Of a stretch of 64,000 nucleotides of DNA, positions 36,695-46,429 are shown piece after piece. Each line of letters starts with the position of its first letter. The stretch's first letter is position 1. The stretch is taken from contig NZ_FWFX01000007.1 in assembly GCF_900172335.1 (NCBI RefSeq), positions 1 through 64,000 on the forward strand. Direction: 5' to 3'. The notes under the pieces are model-generated. The model was given only the letters and a program-made list of their open reading frames with translations. It searched no databases and had not been told where the DNA came from. The position numbers were made by a program, and so were the translations under genes. Origin of the DNA: Roseovarius albus. GTDB taxonomy: Bacteria; Pseudomonadota; Alphaproteobacteria; Rhodobacterales; Rhodobacteraceae.

Positions 36695-38630
36695 AATCCT
36701 CATTGCCAATCGAGGCGAGATTGCCTGCCGGGTGATGGAAACTGCGCGTGAGATGGGTGTGTCGACGGTGGCGGTGTACTCAGACGCCGACCGGGATGCC
36801 AAGCATATGGCGATGGCGGATGAGGCGGTGCATATCGGTGGCGCGGCCCCGGCGGAGAGTTATCTGCGGGGGGACCGGATTATCCAAGCCGCGCTTGCGA
36901 TGGGCGCGCAGGCGATCCATCCTGGGTATGGTTTTCTGAGCGAGAACCCGGATTTCGTGGAGGAAGTCGAACAGGCTGGATTGGTGTTCATCGGACCATC
37001 AGCGGATGCGATCCGCAAGATGGGTTTGAAGGATGCGGCGAAAGCTCTTATGCAAAAGTCCGGCGTGCCGGTGGTGCCGGGCTATCATGGCGACACTCAG
37101 GACCCGGCGTTTCTGGCACAGCAAGCGGATGAGATCGGCTATCCGATGTTGATCAAGGCCGTCGCCGGTGGCGGCGGCAAAGGCATGCGTCTGGTCGAAT
37201 CGCCCGAGGATTTTGCCGCGGCATTGGAGAGCGCGCAGGGCGAGGCCGTAACGGCCTTTGGCAATGGCGATGTGCTGATTGAGAGGTACATCCAGCAGCC
37301 GCGCCATATTGAGGTGCAGGTCTTTGGTGATGGTGAACGCGCGGTGCATTTGTTTGAGCGGGATTGCTCGTTGCAGCGGCGGCATCAGAAAGTGATCGAG
37401 GAAGCCCCCGCGCCTGGCATGACGCATGAGATGCGCGCAGCTATGGGGCAGGCGGCGGTGCGTGCGGCTGAGGCGATAGGTTACAAGGGTGCGGGCACGG
37501 TAGAGTTCATCGTGGATGGTCGCGATGGCCTGCGGCCTGAGGGATTTTGGTTTATGGAGATGAACACGCGCTTGCAGGTCGAACACCCTGTGACTGAGGC
37601 GATCACAGGCGTTGATCTGGTTGAATGGCAATTGCGGGCGGCGGCAGGGGAGGCTTTACCCGTCACCCAAGAGCAGCTGACAATCACGGGCCACAGTTTC
37701 GAAGTACGGCTGTATGCCGAGGATGTCGCAAAGGGATTTTTACCCGCAACTGGCACGCTGGAGCATCTGGTCTATCCATCCTTTACCCGCGTGGATTCGG
37801 GCGTGCGGTCGGGCGATGTGATCAGCCCGTTTTACGACCCAATGATTGCCAAGATCGTCACTCATGGGGCTACTCGCGAATTTGCGCTAGGTAAAATGCG
37901 GCAGGCTATTGAGGCGTGCCAGATCGCCGGTTTGCAGACCAATCTTGCTTTTCTTGGAGCGCTTTGTTGGCACGAAGAATTTGCGCGTGGCGAGGTCGAT
38001 ACCGGGTTGATCGCACGGGACCTGAAGGCGCTGGTGCAGGAGCCAGACGTTACTCCACAACACTGGGCGCAGGCGGCGATGGCCGGGCTGGGATTGTTGG
38101 GGGAGGTTGTACCTGAAACCGGTTTTACCCTGTGGCAGCCCTTGACGTGGTCTATCAGCCTGCAGCAGGAACAAGAACTCCGCGAGATTGCAGTGACTGT
38201 GTGGTCCGCGGATCAGTATGAGATTGTTGTTGGCGAAGTGCGGGTGAGAGCGCAAAAGTCAGCGGCGGGCTGGCGGTTTGATGATGTTCACGCCCCGACC
38301 CATGTCATAACTGGGGATGAAATTACTCTTTTTTGGCCGCGTGCCGTGACCTTTACCAGACACGACCCGCTGGCACGAGGCTCGGAAGAAGCCAGCTCCG
38401 GCAATGTGGTCGAGGCCCCAATGCCGGGAGTGGTAAAGTCGATCTTTGCAATTTCCGGTCAAGTCGTGACAAAGGGGGATCGATTGGCCATTCTGGAAGC
38501 GATGAAGATGGAACACACCCTGCTTGCGATGCGTGATGGGGTGGTTGCTGACATTGTGGTAGAGGAAGGCGCACAGGTTGAGGCTGGCGCAGTCCTGATT
38601 ACCCTAGTTGCAGAGGAAGAAAGCCAATGA
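36684..38630 (+). CDS. mccA: Methylcrotonyl-CoA carboxylase, biotin carboxylase/carrier (alpha) subunit
   Basis: The ATG at 36684 gives MFTKILIANRGEIACRVMET and 648 residues. Biotin carboxylase motifs: AIHPGYGFLSENPDF, KAVAGGGGKGMRLVES and EMNTRLQVEHPVTEAITGVD. The C-terminal carrier domain holds the biotinylated Lys in ILEAMKMEHTLLA, about 50 residues from the end. It carboxylates its own biotin with ATP and bicarbonate for the beta subunit. Its stop overlaps the next gene (ATGA). Confidence 0.95.
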   Translation: MFTKILIANRGEIACRVMETAREMGVSTVAVYSDADRDAKHMAMADEAVHIGGAAPAESYLRGDRIIQAALAMGAQAIHPGYGFLSENPDFVEEVEQAGLVFIGPSADAIRKMGLKDAAKALMQKSGVPVVPGYHGDTQDPAFLAQQADEIGYPMLIKAVAGGGGKGMRLVESPEDFAAALESAQGEAVTAFGNGDVLIERYIQQPRHIEVQVFGDGERAVHLFERDCSLQRRHQKVIEEAPAPGMTHEMRAAMGQAAVRAAEAIGYKGAGTVEFIVDGRDGLRPEGFWFMEMNTRLQVEHPVTEAITGVDLVEWQLRAAAGEALPVTQEQLTITGHSFEVRLYAEDVAKGFLPATGTLEHLVYPSFTRVDSGVRSGDVISPFYDPMIAKIVTHGATREFALGKMRQAIEACQIAGLQTNLAFLGALCWHEEFARGEVDTGLIARDLKALVQEPDVTPQHWAQAAMAGLGLLGEVVPETGFTLWQPLTWSISLQQEQELREIAVTVWSADQYEIVVGEVRVRAQKSAAGWRFDDVHAPTHVITGDEITLFWPRAVTFTRHDPLARGSEEASSGNVVEAPMPGVVKSIFAISGQVVTKGDRLAILEAMKMEHTLLAMRDGVVADIVVEEGAQVEAGAVLITLVAEEESQ

Positions 38631-39286
38631 TCCGCTTACACCATGTCCCATTCTCGCGCTCGTTCCGGGTGTTGTGGTTGTTGGAAGAGCTGGGGTTGGA
38701 ATGTGAAGTTGTGGAGTATTCCATCCGCGATGGATCGCTACGAAGCCCGGAATTTCTGGCGATTTCCCCGGCGGGGCGGGTGCCGGCATTGGAGATTGAC
38801 GGTCGAGTGCTTTTTGAGAGCGGGGCCATCGTGCAAACGCTGTGCGAAGAACATGACGCGGCAGGCTTGGCCCCAGCTGTTGGCGAGAAGGGGCGGGCGC
38901 ATTTTCTGGAAATGCTGTCTTATGCTGAAACCATGGCGAGCCTGATTGAACAGCTCAATATGCAGCATCTGTTTTTACGGGATCTGACACAGGCCTCGCC
39001 CGTGGTGATCAAACTGACCACAGCACGTCTGGCGGCAACGATGGCCGGGTTTGAACGCTTATTGGATGGGCAGGACTATGTGTTGTCCGGCGGATTTTCC
39101 GCGGCGGATATCATGATGGGCTTCAACCTGTTTTCGGCGCCATACTATGTGAAAATGGACGGTTACCCTGAGCTGAGCGCCTATGCTGAGCGGCTTGCGG
39201 CGCGTCCGGCATATCAGGCGGCGCGGGACAAGGATGGCGAGCAGGATTTCTATACGCAGGACTTTTACCCCGTACCGGAGAAGTAA
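38627..39286 (+). CDS. Glutathione S-transferase family protein
   Basis: The 219-residue protein has a thioredoxin-like N-terminal half (HHVPFSRSFRVLWLLEELGL; ISPAGRVPALEIDGRVLFES, the glutathione-binding cis-Pro and ES motif). The C-terminal half is all-helical with YVLSGGFSAADIMMGFNLFS. It is translationally coupled to mccA and lies directly before HMG-CoA lyase. Substrate unknown; detoxifying reactive enoyl-CoA products would fit the location but is inference. Confidence 0.88.
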   Translation: MIRLHHVPFSRSFRVLWLLEELGLECEVVEYSIRDGSLRSPEFLAISPAGRVPALEIDGRVLFESGAIVQTLCEEHDAAGLAPAVGEKGRAHFLEMLSYAETMASLIEQLNMQHLFLRDLTQASPVVIKLTTARLAATMAGFERLLDGQDYVLSGGFSAADIMMGFNLFSAPYYVKMDGYPELSAYAERLAARPAYQAARDKDGEQDFYTQDFYPVPEK

Positions 39287-40153
39287 ATGACGGAACGCGT
39301 TGAGATATTCGAGGTTGGTCCGCGCGATGGGCTGCAGAATGAAAAGCGTGCCATAGCCACGGTAGATAAAGTTGCCCTAGTGGATTGCCTGAGCCGGGCC
39401 GGGTTCTCTCGTATCGAGGTGGCCAGTTTTGTCAGTCCGAAATGGGTGCCGCAGATGGCGGATTCTGCAGAGGTGCTAGCTGGTATCCAGCGCGCTAAAG
39501 GTGTGCGCTATGCGGCATTAACACCGAATATGCGAGGCTTTGATGGGGCCATCGCAGCTGAGGCGGACGAGATTGCAGTGTTTGCTTCGGCCTCGGAAGG
39601 GTTTTCTAAGGCCAATATCAACGCAACGATTGCCGAAAGTTTCGAGCGGTTTGCCCCGATCCTGCAAGCGGCGCGGCAGGTTGATATGCCGGTGCGGGGG
39701 TATGTGTCTTGCGTGACCGATTGCCCGTATGATGGTGCGATTGAACCGTCGGCTGTGGCGCAGGTGGCTGGGACGCTATTTGATGCGGGCTGCTATGAAG
39801 TGAGCCTTGGGGACACCATCGGGCAGGCGCTGCCAGAGCGGTTGGATGCGATGTTGGCAGCCGTTTTGGAGGTCATTCCAGCTAGTAACCTGGCGGGGCA
39901 CTATCACGACACGACAGGTCGGGCACTGGACAATATCGTAGTATCGCTCTCACGTGGCTTGCGGGTGTTTGATGCAGCGGTTGGTGGTTTGGGCGGGTGC
40001 CCATATGCGCCGGGTGCGGCAGGAAATGTCGCGACTGAAGCAGTGCATGACCGGTTATCGGGGCTGGGGTATGAGACCGGGCTAGACCCAAATATCTTAC
40101 GTGAGGCGGCGGTGATCGCGCGGGCGATGAGGGCAGGGGATGCAAATGTTTGA
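39287..40153 (+). CDS. Hydroxymethylglutaryl-CoA lyase
   Basis: The 288-residue TIM-barrel lyase cleaves HMG-CoA to acetoacetate and acetyl-CoA, the last leucine-pathway step. It shows FEVGPRDGLQNEKR, ASFVSPKWVPQMAD, VSLGDTIGQALPERL, the metal His pair in AGHYHDTTGRALDN and the signature loop with catalytic Cys in GGLGGCPYAPGAAGNVATE. It starts immediately after the GST gene and overlaps the hydratase gene. Confidence 0.96.
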   Translation: MTERVEIFEVGPRDGLQNEKRAIATVDKVALVDCLSRAGFSRIEVASFVSPKWVPQMADSAEVLAGIQRAKGVRYAALTPNMRGFDGAIAAEADEIAVFASASEGFSKANINATIAESFERFAPILQAARQVDMPVRGYVSCVTDCPYDGAIEPSAVAQVAGTLFDAGCYEVSLGDTIGQALPERLDAMLAAVLEVIPASNLAGHYHDTTGRALDNIVVSLSRGLRVFDAAVGGLGGCPYAPGAAGNVATEAVHDRLSGLGYETGLDPNILREAAVIARAMRAGDANV

Positions 40154-40928
40154 AACGATTTCAATCCAGGCAGATGACCGGGGCATTGCTACCCTGTGGT
40201 TAGACCGCGCAGAAAAGCATAACGCCTTGTCGGCACAGATGATGGCAGAACTGACCGAGGCGGCAGGGCAATTAGGCACGGACGGCAAGGTTCGTGCCGT
40301 CGTTCTCGCAGCCAAAGGGCGAACGTTCTGCGCGGGCGGAGATTTGGCATGGATGCGCGATCAGTTCGAAGCCATGCCGGATGTTCGTGCCAAAGAAGCC
40401 GCCAAACTGGCCTATATGTTGCAAGCGCTTAATACCCTACCAAAGCCGCTGATTGGGAGATTGCAAGGCAATGCCTTTGGTGGCGGGGTTGGCATTGCCT
40501 CCGTCTGTGATGTGGCAATTGGGGTGGACCATCTGCAGATGGCGCTTACAGAAACCCGGCTGGGGCTGATTCCAGCGACCATCGGACCCTACGTTGCCGC
40601 GCGTATGGGTGAGGCTGCAGCGCGACGCGTGTTCATGTCTGGCCGCAGTTTAATAGCGACCGAGGCTGAGCGTTTGAACCTTTTGGCACGAGTCGTACCA
40701 GTTGCGGAACTGGATGCAGCGGTGGAAGATGAAATCGCTCCGTATTTGTCCTGTGCGCCGGAAGCGGTGGCACGGGCCAAAAAAATGCTGCGTGGATTTG
40801 GACCCAAGATCGATCAGGCGGTGATCGACGCCTCTATTGCGGAACTCAGTGCCTGCTGGGCCGGGGAAGAGGCGCAGGAAGGGATTGCCGCCTTTTTCGA
40901 TAAGCGTTCACCTGAGTGGAAATTATAG
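40146..40928 (+). CDS. Enoyl-CoA hydratase family, likely methylglutaconyl-CoA hydratase
   Basis: The 260-residue crotonase-fold protein has RAEKHNALSAQMMAELTEAA, the oxyanion segment KGRTFCAGGDLAWMRDQ and GNAFGGGVGIASVCDVAIGV, with ETRLGLIPATIGPYV including a catalytic Glu. Between carboxylase and HMG-CoA lyase genes it most likely hydrates 3-methylglutaconyl-CoA. The ATG at 40146 has GGGG well spaced; another ATG two codons earlier is possible. Its end overlaps the convergent cupredoxin gene by 6 bp. Confidence 0.9.
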   Translation: MFETISIQADDRGIATLWLDRAEKHNALSAQMMAELTEAAGQLGTDGKVRAVVLAAKGRTFCAGGDLAWMRDQFEAMPDVRAKEAAKLAYMLQALNTLPKPLIGRLQGNAFGGGVGIASVCDVAIGVDHLQMALTETRLGLIPATIGPYVAARMGEAAARRVFMSGRSLIATEAERLNLLARVVPVAELDAAVEDEIAPYLSCAPEAVARAKKMLRGFGPKIDQAVIDASIAELSACWAGEEAQEGIAAFFDKRSPEWKL

Positions 40929-41249
40929 TGATCCAATCAGAAGTGTGCCCGTCATGTTCGGATGAAATACGCAATAAAAATCACCAATCCAGCCCTGGGC
41001 GATTGTTAAAGTGATGCTTTCCCCTTTTTCCAAAATACCAGTGTCCCAACTGCCATCAATGGCGCTCGCCGTGTGAGCGGCAATATCATGGTTTACGAAG
41101 GTGACCTTGTCAGTGGGATGCAGTTCGGATTCTGGCACTTCGAATGAAAAACTCCGGATCACAACAGTAAAAGATTTATCATGTGCGCGCGCTGGCACAG
41201 CCAAAGCTGCACCAGAGCAAGCCAGAAATTGGCGGCGTTTCAGAATCAT
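40923..41249 (-). CDS. Secreted cupredoxin (amicyanin/plastocyanin-like)
   Basis: The 108-residue protein begins with a short, possibly Tat-type signal (LKRRQFLACSGAALAVPARA). Type-1 copper ligands are visible: His in NHDIAAHTAS, then Cys, His and Met in FYCVFHPNMTG. It likely binds one copper in the periplasm, for electron transfer or storage. Its ATG overlaps the DUF4142 stop, so the two are co-expressed. Confidence 0.85.
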   Translation of the reverse strand: MILKRRQFLACSGAALAVPARAHDKSFTVVIRSFSFEVPESELHPTDKVTFVNHDIAAHTASAIDGSWDTGILEKGESITLTIAQGWIGDFYCVFHPNMTGTLLIGSL

Positions 41250-41761
41250 TTGAGAGCCGCTACCATATTTTCAGCATGACCTTCATGAACCTTAAAGATT
41301 TCCAGGCCTTGTTCGAAAAGAGCTTTCACTTCGGCGTTATCGATGTTGGGAATAAACGTGGTTTCCACGAGATCATTGACTGCCTGATGGTATCCCAATT
41401 CATTTTCTGCATAAGCAAGGTCAAATTCAGCCCCGCGTAATTGTGATAGAAGATCAATGATGTCCTCTGCATCTTCGTTCAGTTTTTGCGACAGGAAATT
41501 GTCGGTCGCCTGCGCACCCAATTTGTCCAGCAGTTCAAGAGCCGCTGCGTTAACGGCCTCATGGTCGCTGATCATGGTACGGGCAAACTGCCGAACCTCA
41601 GGGTTATCACTGATGGCCAAGGCCAGATGGGCGTACCGGATATCGATGTTGTCAGCCGTATAGGCGACATGCGCGATCTCCGTGTCGCTAAGTTGGGCTG
41701 GATCGGCAGCCAAGGCGGGTGAGGAAAGTGCAAGCAGTACGGCGGAAAGAAGGTGTTTCAT
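41246..41761 (-). CDS. Secreted DUF4142 protein
   Basis: The 171-residue protein has a signal peptide ending LAADPAQ and a helical-bundle domain of the DUF4142/ferritin-like type: EIAHVAYTADNIDIRYAHLA, VRQFARTMISDHEAVNAAAL, and FKVHEGHAENM at the end. Repeated His/Glu positions along the helices fit a metal- or stress-related role, but the function is unknown. It is cotranscribed with the cupredoxin. Confidence 0.85.
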   Translation of the reverse strand: MKHLLSAVLLALSSPALAADPAQLSDTEIAHVAYTADNIDIRYAHLALAISDNPEVRQFARTMISDHEAVNAAALELLDKLGAQATDNFLSQKLNEDAEDIIDLLSQLRGAEFDLAYAENELGYHQAVNDLVETTFIPNIDNAEVKALFEQGLEIFKVHEGHAENMVAALK

Positions 41762-41901
41762 ATTGTGGCATCCTTGAATCGAAGTGTCTGTGCCTTAAGG
41801 AAAGCGCGAAATTAAAAACCGTGTATGACGGTGCGTACAAAATTTATGATCGATCGTTTGAGATCATCGACACTGGCTGAACGATTTGCCATATTTGACC
41901 T

Positions 41902-42873
41902 ATGAAAGACCTCTTAAGTGATATCCTGATGCAACTTTCCCTGAAGGGAACATTGTATTTCCGCACCTCATTTCGCCAGCCGTGGGGGGTGCGGGTGCCG
42001 AGCTATTCCAATGTTGCGCGATTTCATTTTGTGCATCGGGGGGAATGTTTGATTAAGCACGAAAAAGGTGGCGACGTGCTGCGCCTGGCGCAGGGTGATC
42101 TGGTGATCATCCCCAACGGCGCGGGGCACGTTCTGTATTGCCACCCAGACACCGAAACCAAAGCCCTGCCATTGGAAACGGTGATGGAAAAATCCGGATA
42201 TGATGGCACTGGCGTTCTGTATTATGGTGGCGATGACAACCTTGAGGGCGAAGACCGTGAAACCCAGTTGATCTGCGGCCACTTTTCGATCTCAGACGGG
42301 CAGGAGCACCCTATTTTCAGTTGGTTACCGCCATTAGTTCATGTTGCGGATTATGGCGCGCAAACCGGGCAATGGATGGAGGCATCGCTGCGGATGATTG
42401 GCGCTGAGACGGCCGAACCCAATCTGGGTGGAGAGCTGATTGCGCTGAAGTTGTCAGAAATGATTTTTGCACAGGCCTTGCGGGCCTTTCTTGGGAGCGC
42501 AGCAGCTAGTGATGTTGGCCTGTCCGGCTTTGCAGATCCACAGTTGTCGCGTGCGCTGGGGGTGATTCATGCTGACCCCTCAAAGGGTTGGACGCTTGAG
42601 TCCATGGCCCGCGAAGCGGGCATGTCACGCACCGGATTCGCAGTGCGTTTTGCGGAAAAGATCGGCATGCCGCCACTGCGCTATCTGACCTATTGGCGCA
42701 TGCAATTGGCCTGCAAAGCTCTGCGCGAAACGCGCAAACCGCTGGCGGAGATTGCCGAAGACGTCGGTTATCAATCCGAATCCGGGTTTTCACGGGTGTT
42801 TCGTAAGGAAAAGGGCCTTCCACCGGCACGTTACCGGGCCACGGTTCGAGAAGAAGAATTGGTTGTCGGTTGA
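41902..42873 (+). CDS. AraC-family regulator with N-terminal cupin domain
   Basis: The 323-residue protein has an N-terminal cupin-type sensor (RFHFVHRGECLIKHE, GDLVIIPNGAGHVLYCHPD). The C-terminal AraC DNA-binding domain has two helix-turn-helices (WTLESMAREAGMSRTGFAVR; PLAEIAEDVGYQSESGFSRV, then FRKEKGLPPARYR). It is divergent from the DUF4142-cupredoxin pair across 140 bp, a likely target. Confidence 0.9.
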   Translation: MKDLLSDILMQLSLKGTLYFRTSFRQPWGVRVPSYSNVARFHFVHRGECLIKHEKGGDVLRLAQGDLVIIPNGAGHVLYCHPDTETKALPLETVMEKSGYDGTGVLYYGGDDNLEGEDRETQLICGHFSISDGQEHPIFSWLPPLVHVADYGAQTGQWMEASLRMIGAETAEPNLGGELIALKLSEMIFAQALRAFLGSAAASDVGLSGFADPQLSRALGVIHADPSKGWTLESMAREAGMSRTGFAVRFAEKIGMPPLRYLTYWRMQLACKALRETRKPLAEIAEDVGYQSESGFSRVFRKEKGLPPARYRATVREEELVVG

Positions 42874-42911
42874 ATAGCCTGCTATGCGGACAAAGGAATT
42901 GGTCGCACGGT

Positions 42912-43736
42912 TCAGTTCGAATGATCCGCGTTCCTTCTTGCTATATCACGCTTTCGAAGCCAAATCAGTGGGGCAAGTAAAAGACGAAAACGCTTAGCTC
43001 TCAACCGTCCGACACCAAAGGTACTTGAAACGTAATTCACTTCAATCTGCGTGGAATCCAAACTTTCATTTTGTATTTGATTATCGATCTTAGCTAACCT
43101 TGAGAATCGTGTGAACGCCTCTTCCCGCAGAAGTCCTTGCAACAAAATTGCGCCGGGAAAGCCGCGGGCAAATTCCCCCATACTGTATTCGATGACCGGC
43201 CTGGAAACATGTTGTTGGAACCTCTCGGCAAAGCGTTTGAAATCGAATACAAAAATGTAGTTATACCTATTGGTGGAAATGTAGAAACAACCTCGTTCTT
43301 TCGCGGCACGTTCCAAGGTGCCGCGGCGCAAGACAACACTGTGCTTGCTCAATTCAGAATAGAGAGATGCGATATAGGACTCGACTGGGCGGGTTACGAC
43401 AACCCATTCAACTGCATCAAACCCAGATTCAATCGCTAAAGTCTCTATTTCCAAAGCCAGCGCAATATCGACGATACAGTTCTCAAAGTCCTCACCGCTG
43501 AGCAGGACTGTGTGGCAATTTGTTTTGGCTTCTGCAAAACTTTGGGAAAGAAAATTGCGGAGAGCGTTTAAGCCGCTTTTTTGTACATCCCATAATACAT
43601 AGCTGTGCTGGGGACGCGCATCATAATTTGGGTAATAGACACCCAGATCGTATAGCAAGGCACGGTTCGCATCACATAATGTTTGGAAACTAGTCGTTGC
43701 TGTCTTGTGAAGACCACAATGAATGCTGAGCTTCAT
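42912..43736 (-). CDS. Sulfotransferase-like / capsular-type protein
   Basis: The 274-residue protein starts with a PAPS-binding-like loop, IHCGLHKTATTSFQ, as in many bacterial sulfotransferase-fold proteins. A 3'-phosphate site may be VVTRPVESYIASLYSEL. The C-terminus is basic (RLRAKRFRLLLAPLIWLRKR). AT-rich codons and an isolated position between two regulators suggest horizontal gain. The acceptor is unknown. Confidence 0.7.
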   Translation of the reverse strand: MKLSIHCGLHKTATTSFQTLCDANRALLYDLGVYYPNYDARPQHSYVLWDVQKSGLNALRNFLSQSFAEAKTNCHTVLLSGEDFENCIVDIALALEIETLAIESGFDAVEWVVVTRPVESYIASLYSELSKHSVVLRRGTLERAAKERGCFYISTNRYNYIFVFDFKRFAERFQQHVSRPVIEYSMGEFARGFPGAILLQGLLREEAFTRFSRLAKIDNQIQNESLDSTQIEVNYVSSTFGVGRLRAKRFRLLLAPLIWLRKRDIARRNADHSN

Positions 43737-43907
43737 TCACCTCTCCTGTCCCGTGCTTGGAATCGAATTTGCCTTAAATCTTCCGTGACTTAAACGTGCT
43801 GTTCATGCTTGCACATATACTGCGGATAGCCAACCAAGCATTCTATGGCATGCTTCAGGCTCTAACCTGATTCTTTTTATGTAACAGTACGCTCAGATCT
43901 ATCGTGA

Positions 43908-44927
43908 TCAAATTTCTTCCTGCTCCACCCAGCTTTTGCGAAATGCGCTAGGGGATTGGCCGAAACGTTTTTTGAAGCGGACGGTCAGTTGGGTGGCGCT
44001 GCTAAAGCCGGTGGCGGCGGAAATCTCGGCCACTGTCATGTTGGTTTCGTTTAGCAGAGCATGGGCACGGGCGACCCGCAGCTCAATATAAAACTGTACC
44101 GGGGAGGTGCCGATATATTGTTGAAACAAACGCTCCAATTGACGGCGTGAGATATCCATGCGGTCAGCTATTTCACCAATCTCTAGCGGCTCTTCGATGG
44201 CATCGTGCATGTGCTGCATGGCGGTGATCAGATGTTGGTTGCGACTGCTGAGCGCGACGGAATATGCCGACTTCTGCAAGGCTTTCCGGTTGTCGGAGCG
44301 AAAGTGGATGCTCATGTCAGAGACGACAACCGCCAGATCCTTGCCGTGATCAGTTTCAATCATTTCCAGCATCATGTCGGTGGCCGCGTTGCCACCACCG
44401 CACGTCATTGTCTGCCGATCTATTTCATATAGGTTGCTGCTGGGATCTTGCGCTGGGAAATGTTCCATAAAGGCCGGTTGATTTTCCCAGTGTAGTGTGA
44501 AGTTTTGGCTGCTCAACACACCGGCCTGTGCCAATGCAAATGCGCCGGTGCAGATTCCGCCCAGATGACACCCGTGGGCGTTTTGGTGACGAATCCAAGC
44601 AAGTGTTTTCGGGCTGGTGCTTTCGTGTGGTTCGTTTCCAGAACATACAAAGGCGTGGCTGGAACGTGGGAGGTTTTGCAGGGCCATGTCGGGGTTGATC
44701 TCGATCCCGTTGGAGCAGGCCACGGGTTTGCCATTTTCGCTGAGCAGAAACCAGCGATACAACTCTTTGTTGGTGACTTGATTGGCGATACGCAGGGGTT
44801 CGACCGCTGCACTGAAAGCCAGCATGGTGAACTTGGGCAGCAGCAAAAAGTAGAAATCTTTCGGCGGGCCGTTGTAATCAACTCTGAAACTGGCCGCGCC
44901 TTTGGGAACGAAGTTTCGCGATTGCAT
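43908..44927 (-). CDS. GlxA-type AraC-family regulator (DJ-1/PfpI sensor domain)
   Basis: The 339-residue protein has an N-terminal class-I glutamine amidotransferase-like fold (FYFLLLPKFTMLAFSAAVEP; GGICTGAFALAQAGVL with the nucleophile-elbow Cys). The C-terminal AraC domain reads EIGEIADRMDISRRQLERLF and TVAEISAATGFSSATQLTVR, ending in FKKRFGQSPSAFRKSW. It is divergent from the M20 amidohydrolase at 45177 and probably regulates it. Related regulators respond to quaternary amines or arginine; the ligand here is unknown. Confidence 0.9.
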   Translation of the reverse strand: MQSRNFVPKGAASFRVDYNGPPKDFYFLLLPKFTMLAFSAAVEPLRIANQVTNKELYRWFLLSENGKPVACSNGIEINPDMALQNLPRSSHAFVCSGNEPHESTSPKTLAWIRHQNAHGCHLGGICTGAFALAQAGVLSSQNFTLHWENQPAFMEHFPAQDPSSNLYEIDRQTMTCGGGNAATDMMLEMIETDHGKDLAVVVSDMSIHFRSDNRKALQKSAYSVALSSRNQHLITAMQHMHDAIEEPLEIGEIADRMDISRRQLERLFQQYIGTSPVQFYIELRVARAHALLNETNMTVAEISAATGFSSATQLTVRFKKRFGQSPSAFRKSWVEQEEI

Positions 44928-45176
44928 GGATTACTCCTGTCAGAGCAGTTGGATTGAATGTAAAGCACGCCGCAACCAGTAGGTCGCGAAGCAGGGAGGG
45001 GGTGGTTAGCTCATGTTCATTGCTAGACATCAGATTTCACTGTTGCGGACTCCGGGCCCATGCGCCGGAAAAGGTGCGATTTGCGACATTCATGGCGGCG
45101 AGTACGACGTTCTCGGCCTTGATACCGTTCGTCGGGATAGATACCACAGGAAAAATACGAAATCAGGGGCATGGGT

Positions 45177-46325
45177 ATGGAAGAGTTTCATCAACGGTTA
45201 ACGGATCTTCGTCGCGCGTTTCATCGTGATCCCGAACTGGGTTTTCAAGAGGTGCAGACCAAGGCAAAGGTTGCTTCGATCCTACGCGACCTTGGGCTTG
45301 AAGTACACGAAGGTGCGGGTGTGATTGGCGTACTGAAGGCAGGCAATGGCAATCGGGCGATTGGGTTGCGGGCGGATATGGATGCGCTGCCGATTACTGA
45401 GGCTAGCACGCATGATTATGTTTCTAACAATCCAGGTGTGATGCATGCTTGTGGTCATGACGGGCATACCACCATGTTGTTGGGTGCAGCTGAGTTGTTG
45501 AGCAAATCTCCGGATTTTGACGGTACGGTGGTGTTCATTTTTCAGCCCAATGAGGAACACGGGCTGGGTGCACAGGCAATGATCAATGAGGGCGCCCTTA
45601 AACAGTTCCCGATTGATGAGGTTTACGCCATCCACAACCTGCCGGGCGCGCCAACTGGACAAATCTCAACCCGACTGGGGCAGATTTGCGCCAGCGAGAG
45701 CCTTTTTGAGATTGAGATCAACGGGCAAGGCGGGCATGCCTCAATGCCGCATGTCGGGGTGGATGCAATCACCGTGGGGGCTGAGTTGGTGTTGGCCCTG
45801 CAAACCATCGTGTCACGCAAACTGGCCCCCGGTGCAGGGGCAGTTGTCTCCGTGACCGAGTTCCTGACAGATGGTCAGCGCAATGTGCTGCCGGGGCAGG
45901 CGGTGCTGAAGGGCGATGTACGGGCGCGGCTTCCTCAAGATCGGGAAGCGGTGGAGCGTTTCATGCGCCAGATCGTCGATGGTGTGGTGGCGACACATGG
46001 CGTGACTGCGAAGATGAGCTTCAACACCGAATTCATCGAAACCATCAATGCTGACGGCCCGGTCGAAGCCGTCGTGCGTACAGCAAAGGCTGCTGGGCAT
46101 GAGACCATTGGTGACCGTACAGCGATGAGTTTTTCGGAGGATTTCGCGCATTTCTGTGCCGCTGTGCCAGGGTGTTTCCTCTTGCTGGGCAATGGGGAAG
46201 AGGGACCAAACGGCCAGCCATTGCACGCGGCGGATTATGACTTCAACGATGCCCTGCTGCCCATTGGAGCAGGGTTCTGGTCGGACCTGGTGAAGGACCG
46301 GTTGCCGGTGAGGGCGAGGAAGTGA
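45177..46325 (+). CDS. M20-family amidohydrolase, second copy
   Basis: The ATG at 45177 is spaced seven bases from AGGGG; the one at 45171 is too close. The 382-residue enzyme shows LRADMDALPITE, MHACGHDGHTTMLLGAAELL, FIFQPNEEHG, VYAIHNLPGAPTGQIS and SFSEDFAHFCAAVPGCFLLL. It shares its whole layout with the enzyme at 14799, but its metal-site glutamates are EE in PNEEHG rather than AEEGGG. Expected activity is N-acyl amino acid or ectoine-derivative hydrolysis. Confidence 0.92.
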   Translation: MEEFHQRLTDLRRAFHRDPELGFQEVQTKAKVASILRDLGLEVHEGAGVIGVLKAGNGNRAIGLRADMDALPITEASTHDYVSNNPGVMHACGHDGHTTMLLGAAELLSKSPDFDGTVVFIFQPNEEHGLGAQAMINEGALKQFPIDEVYAIHNLPGAPTGQISTRLGQICASESLFEIEINGQGGHASMPHVGVDAITVGAELVLALQTIVSRKLAPGAGAVVSVTEFLTDGQRNVLPGQAVLKGDVRARLPQDREAVERFMRQIVDGVVATHGVTAKMSFNTEFIETINADGPVEAVVRTAKAAGHETIGDRTAMSFSEDFAHFCAAVPGCFLLLGNGEEGPNGQPLHAADYDFNDALLPIGAGFWSDLVKDRLPVRARK

Positions 46326-46429
46326 TCACAATGTGTGTGATTTACCGAGCATGTAGATGACCGCTTTGAGCCCAGACCTACCAAATGTCACGCCGCCTTT
46401 AATCGGTTGGTAGGCGCAAAAGTTGGTAA

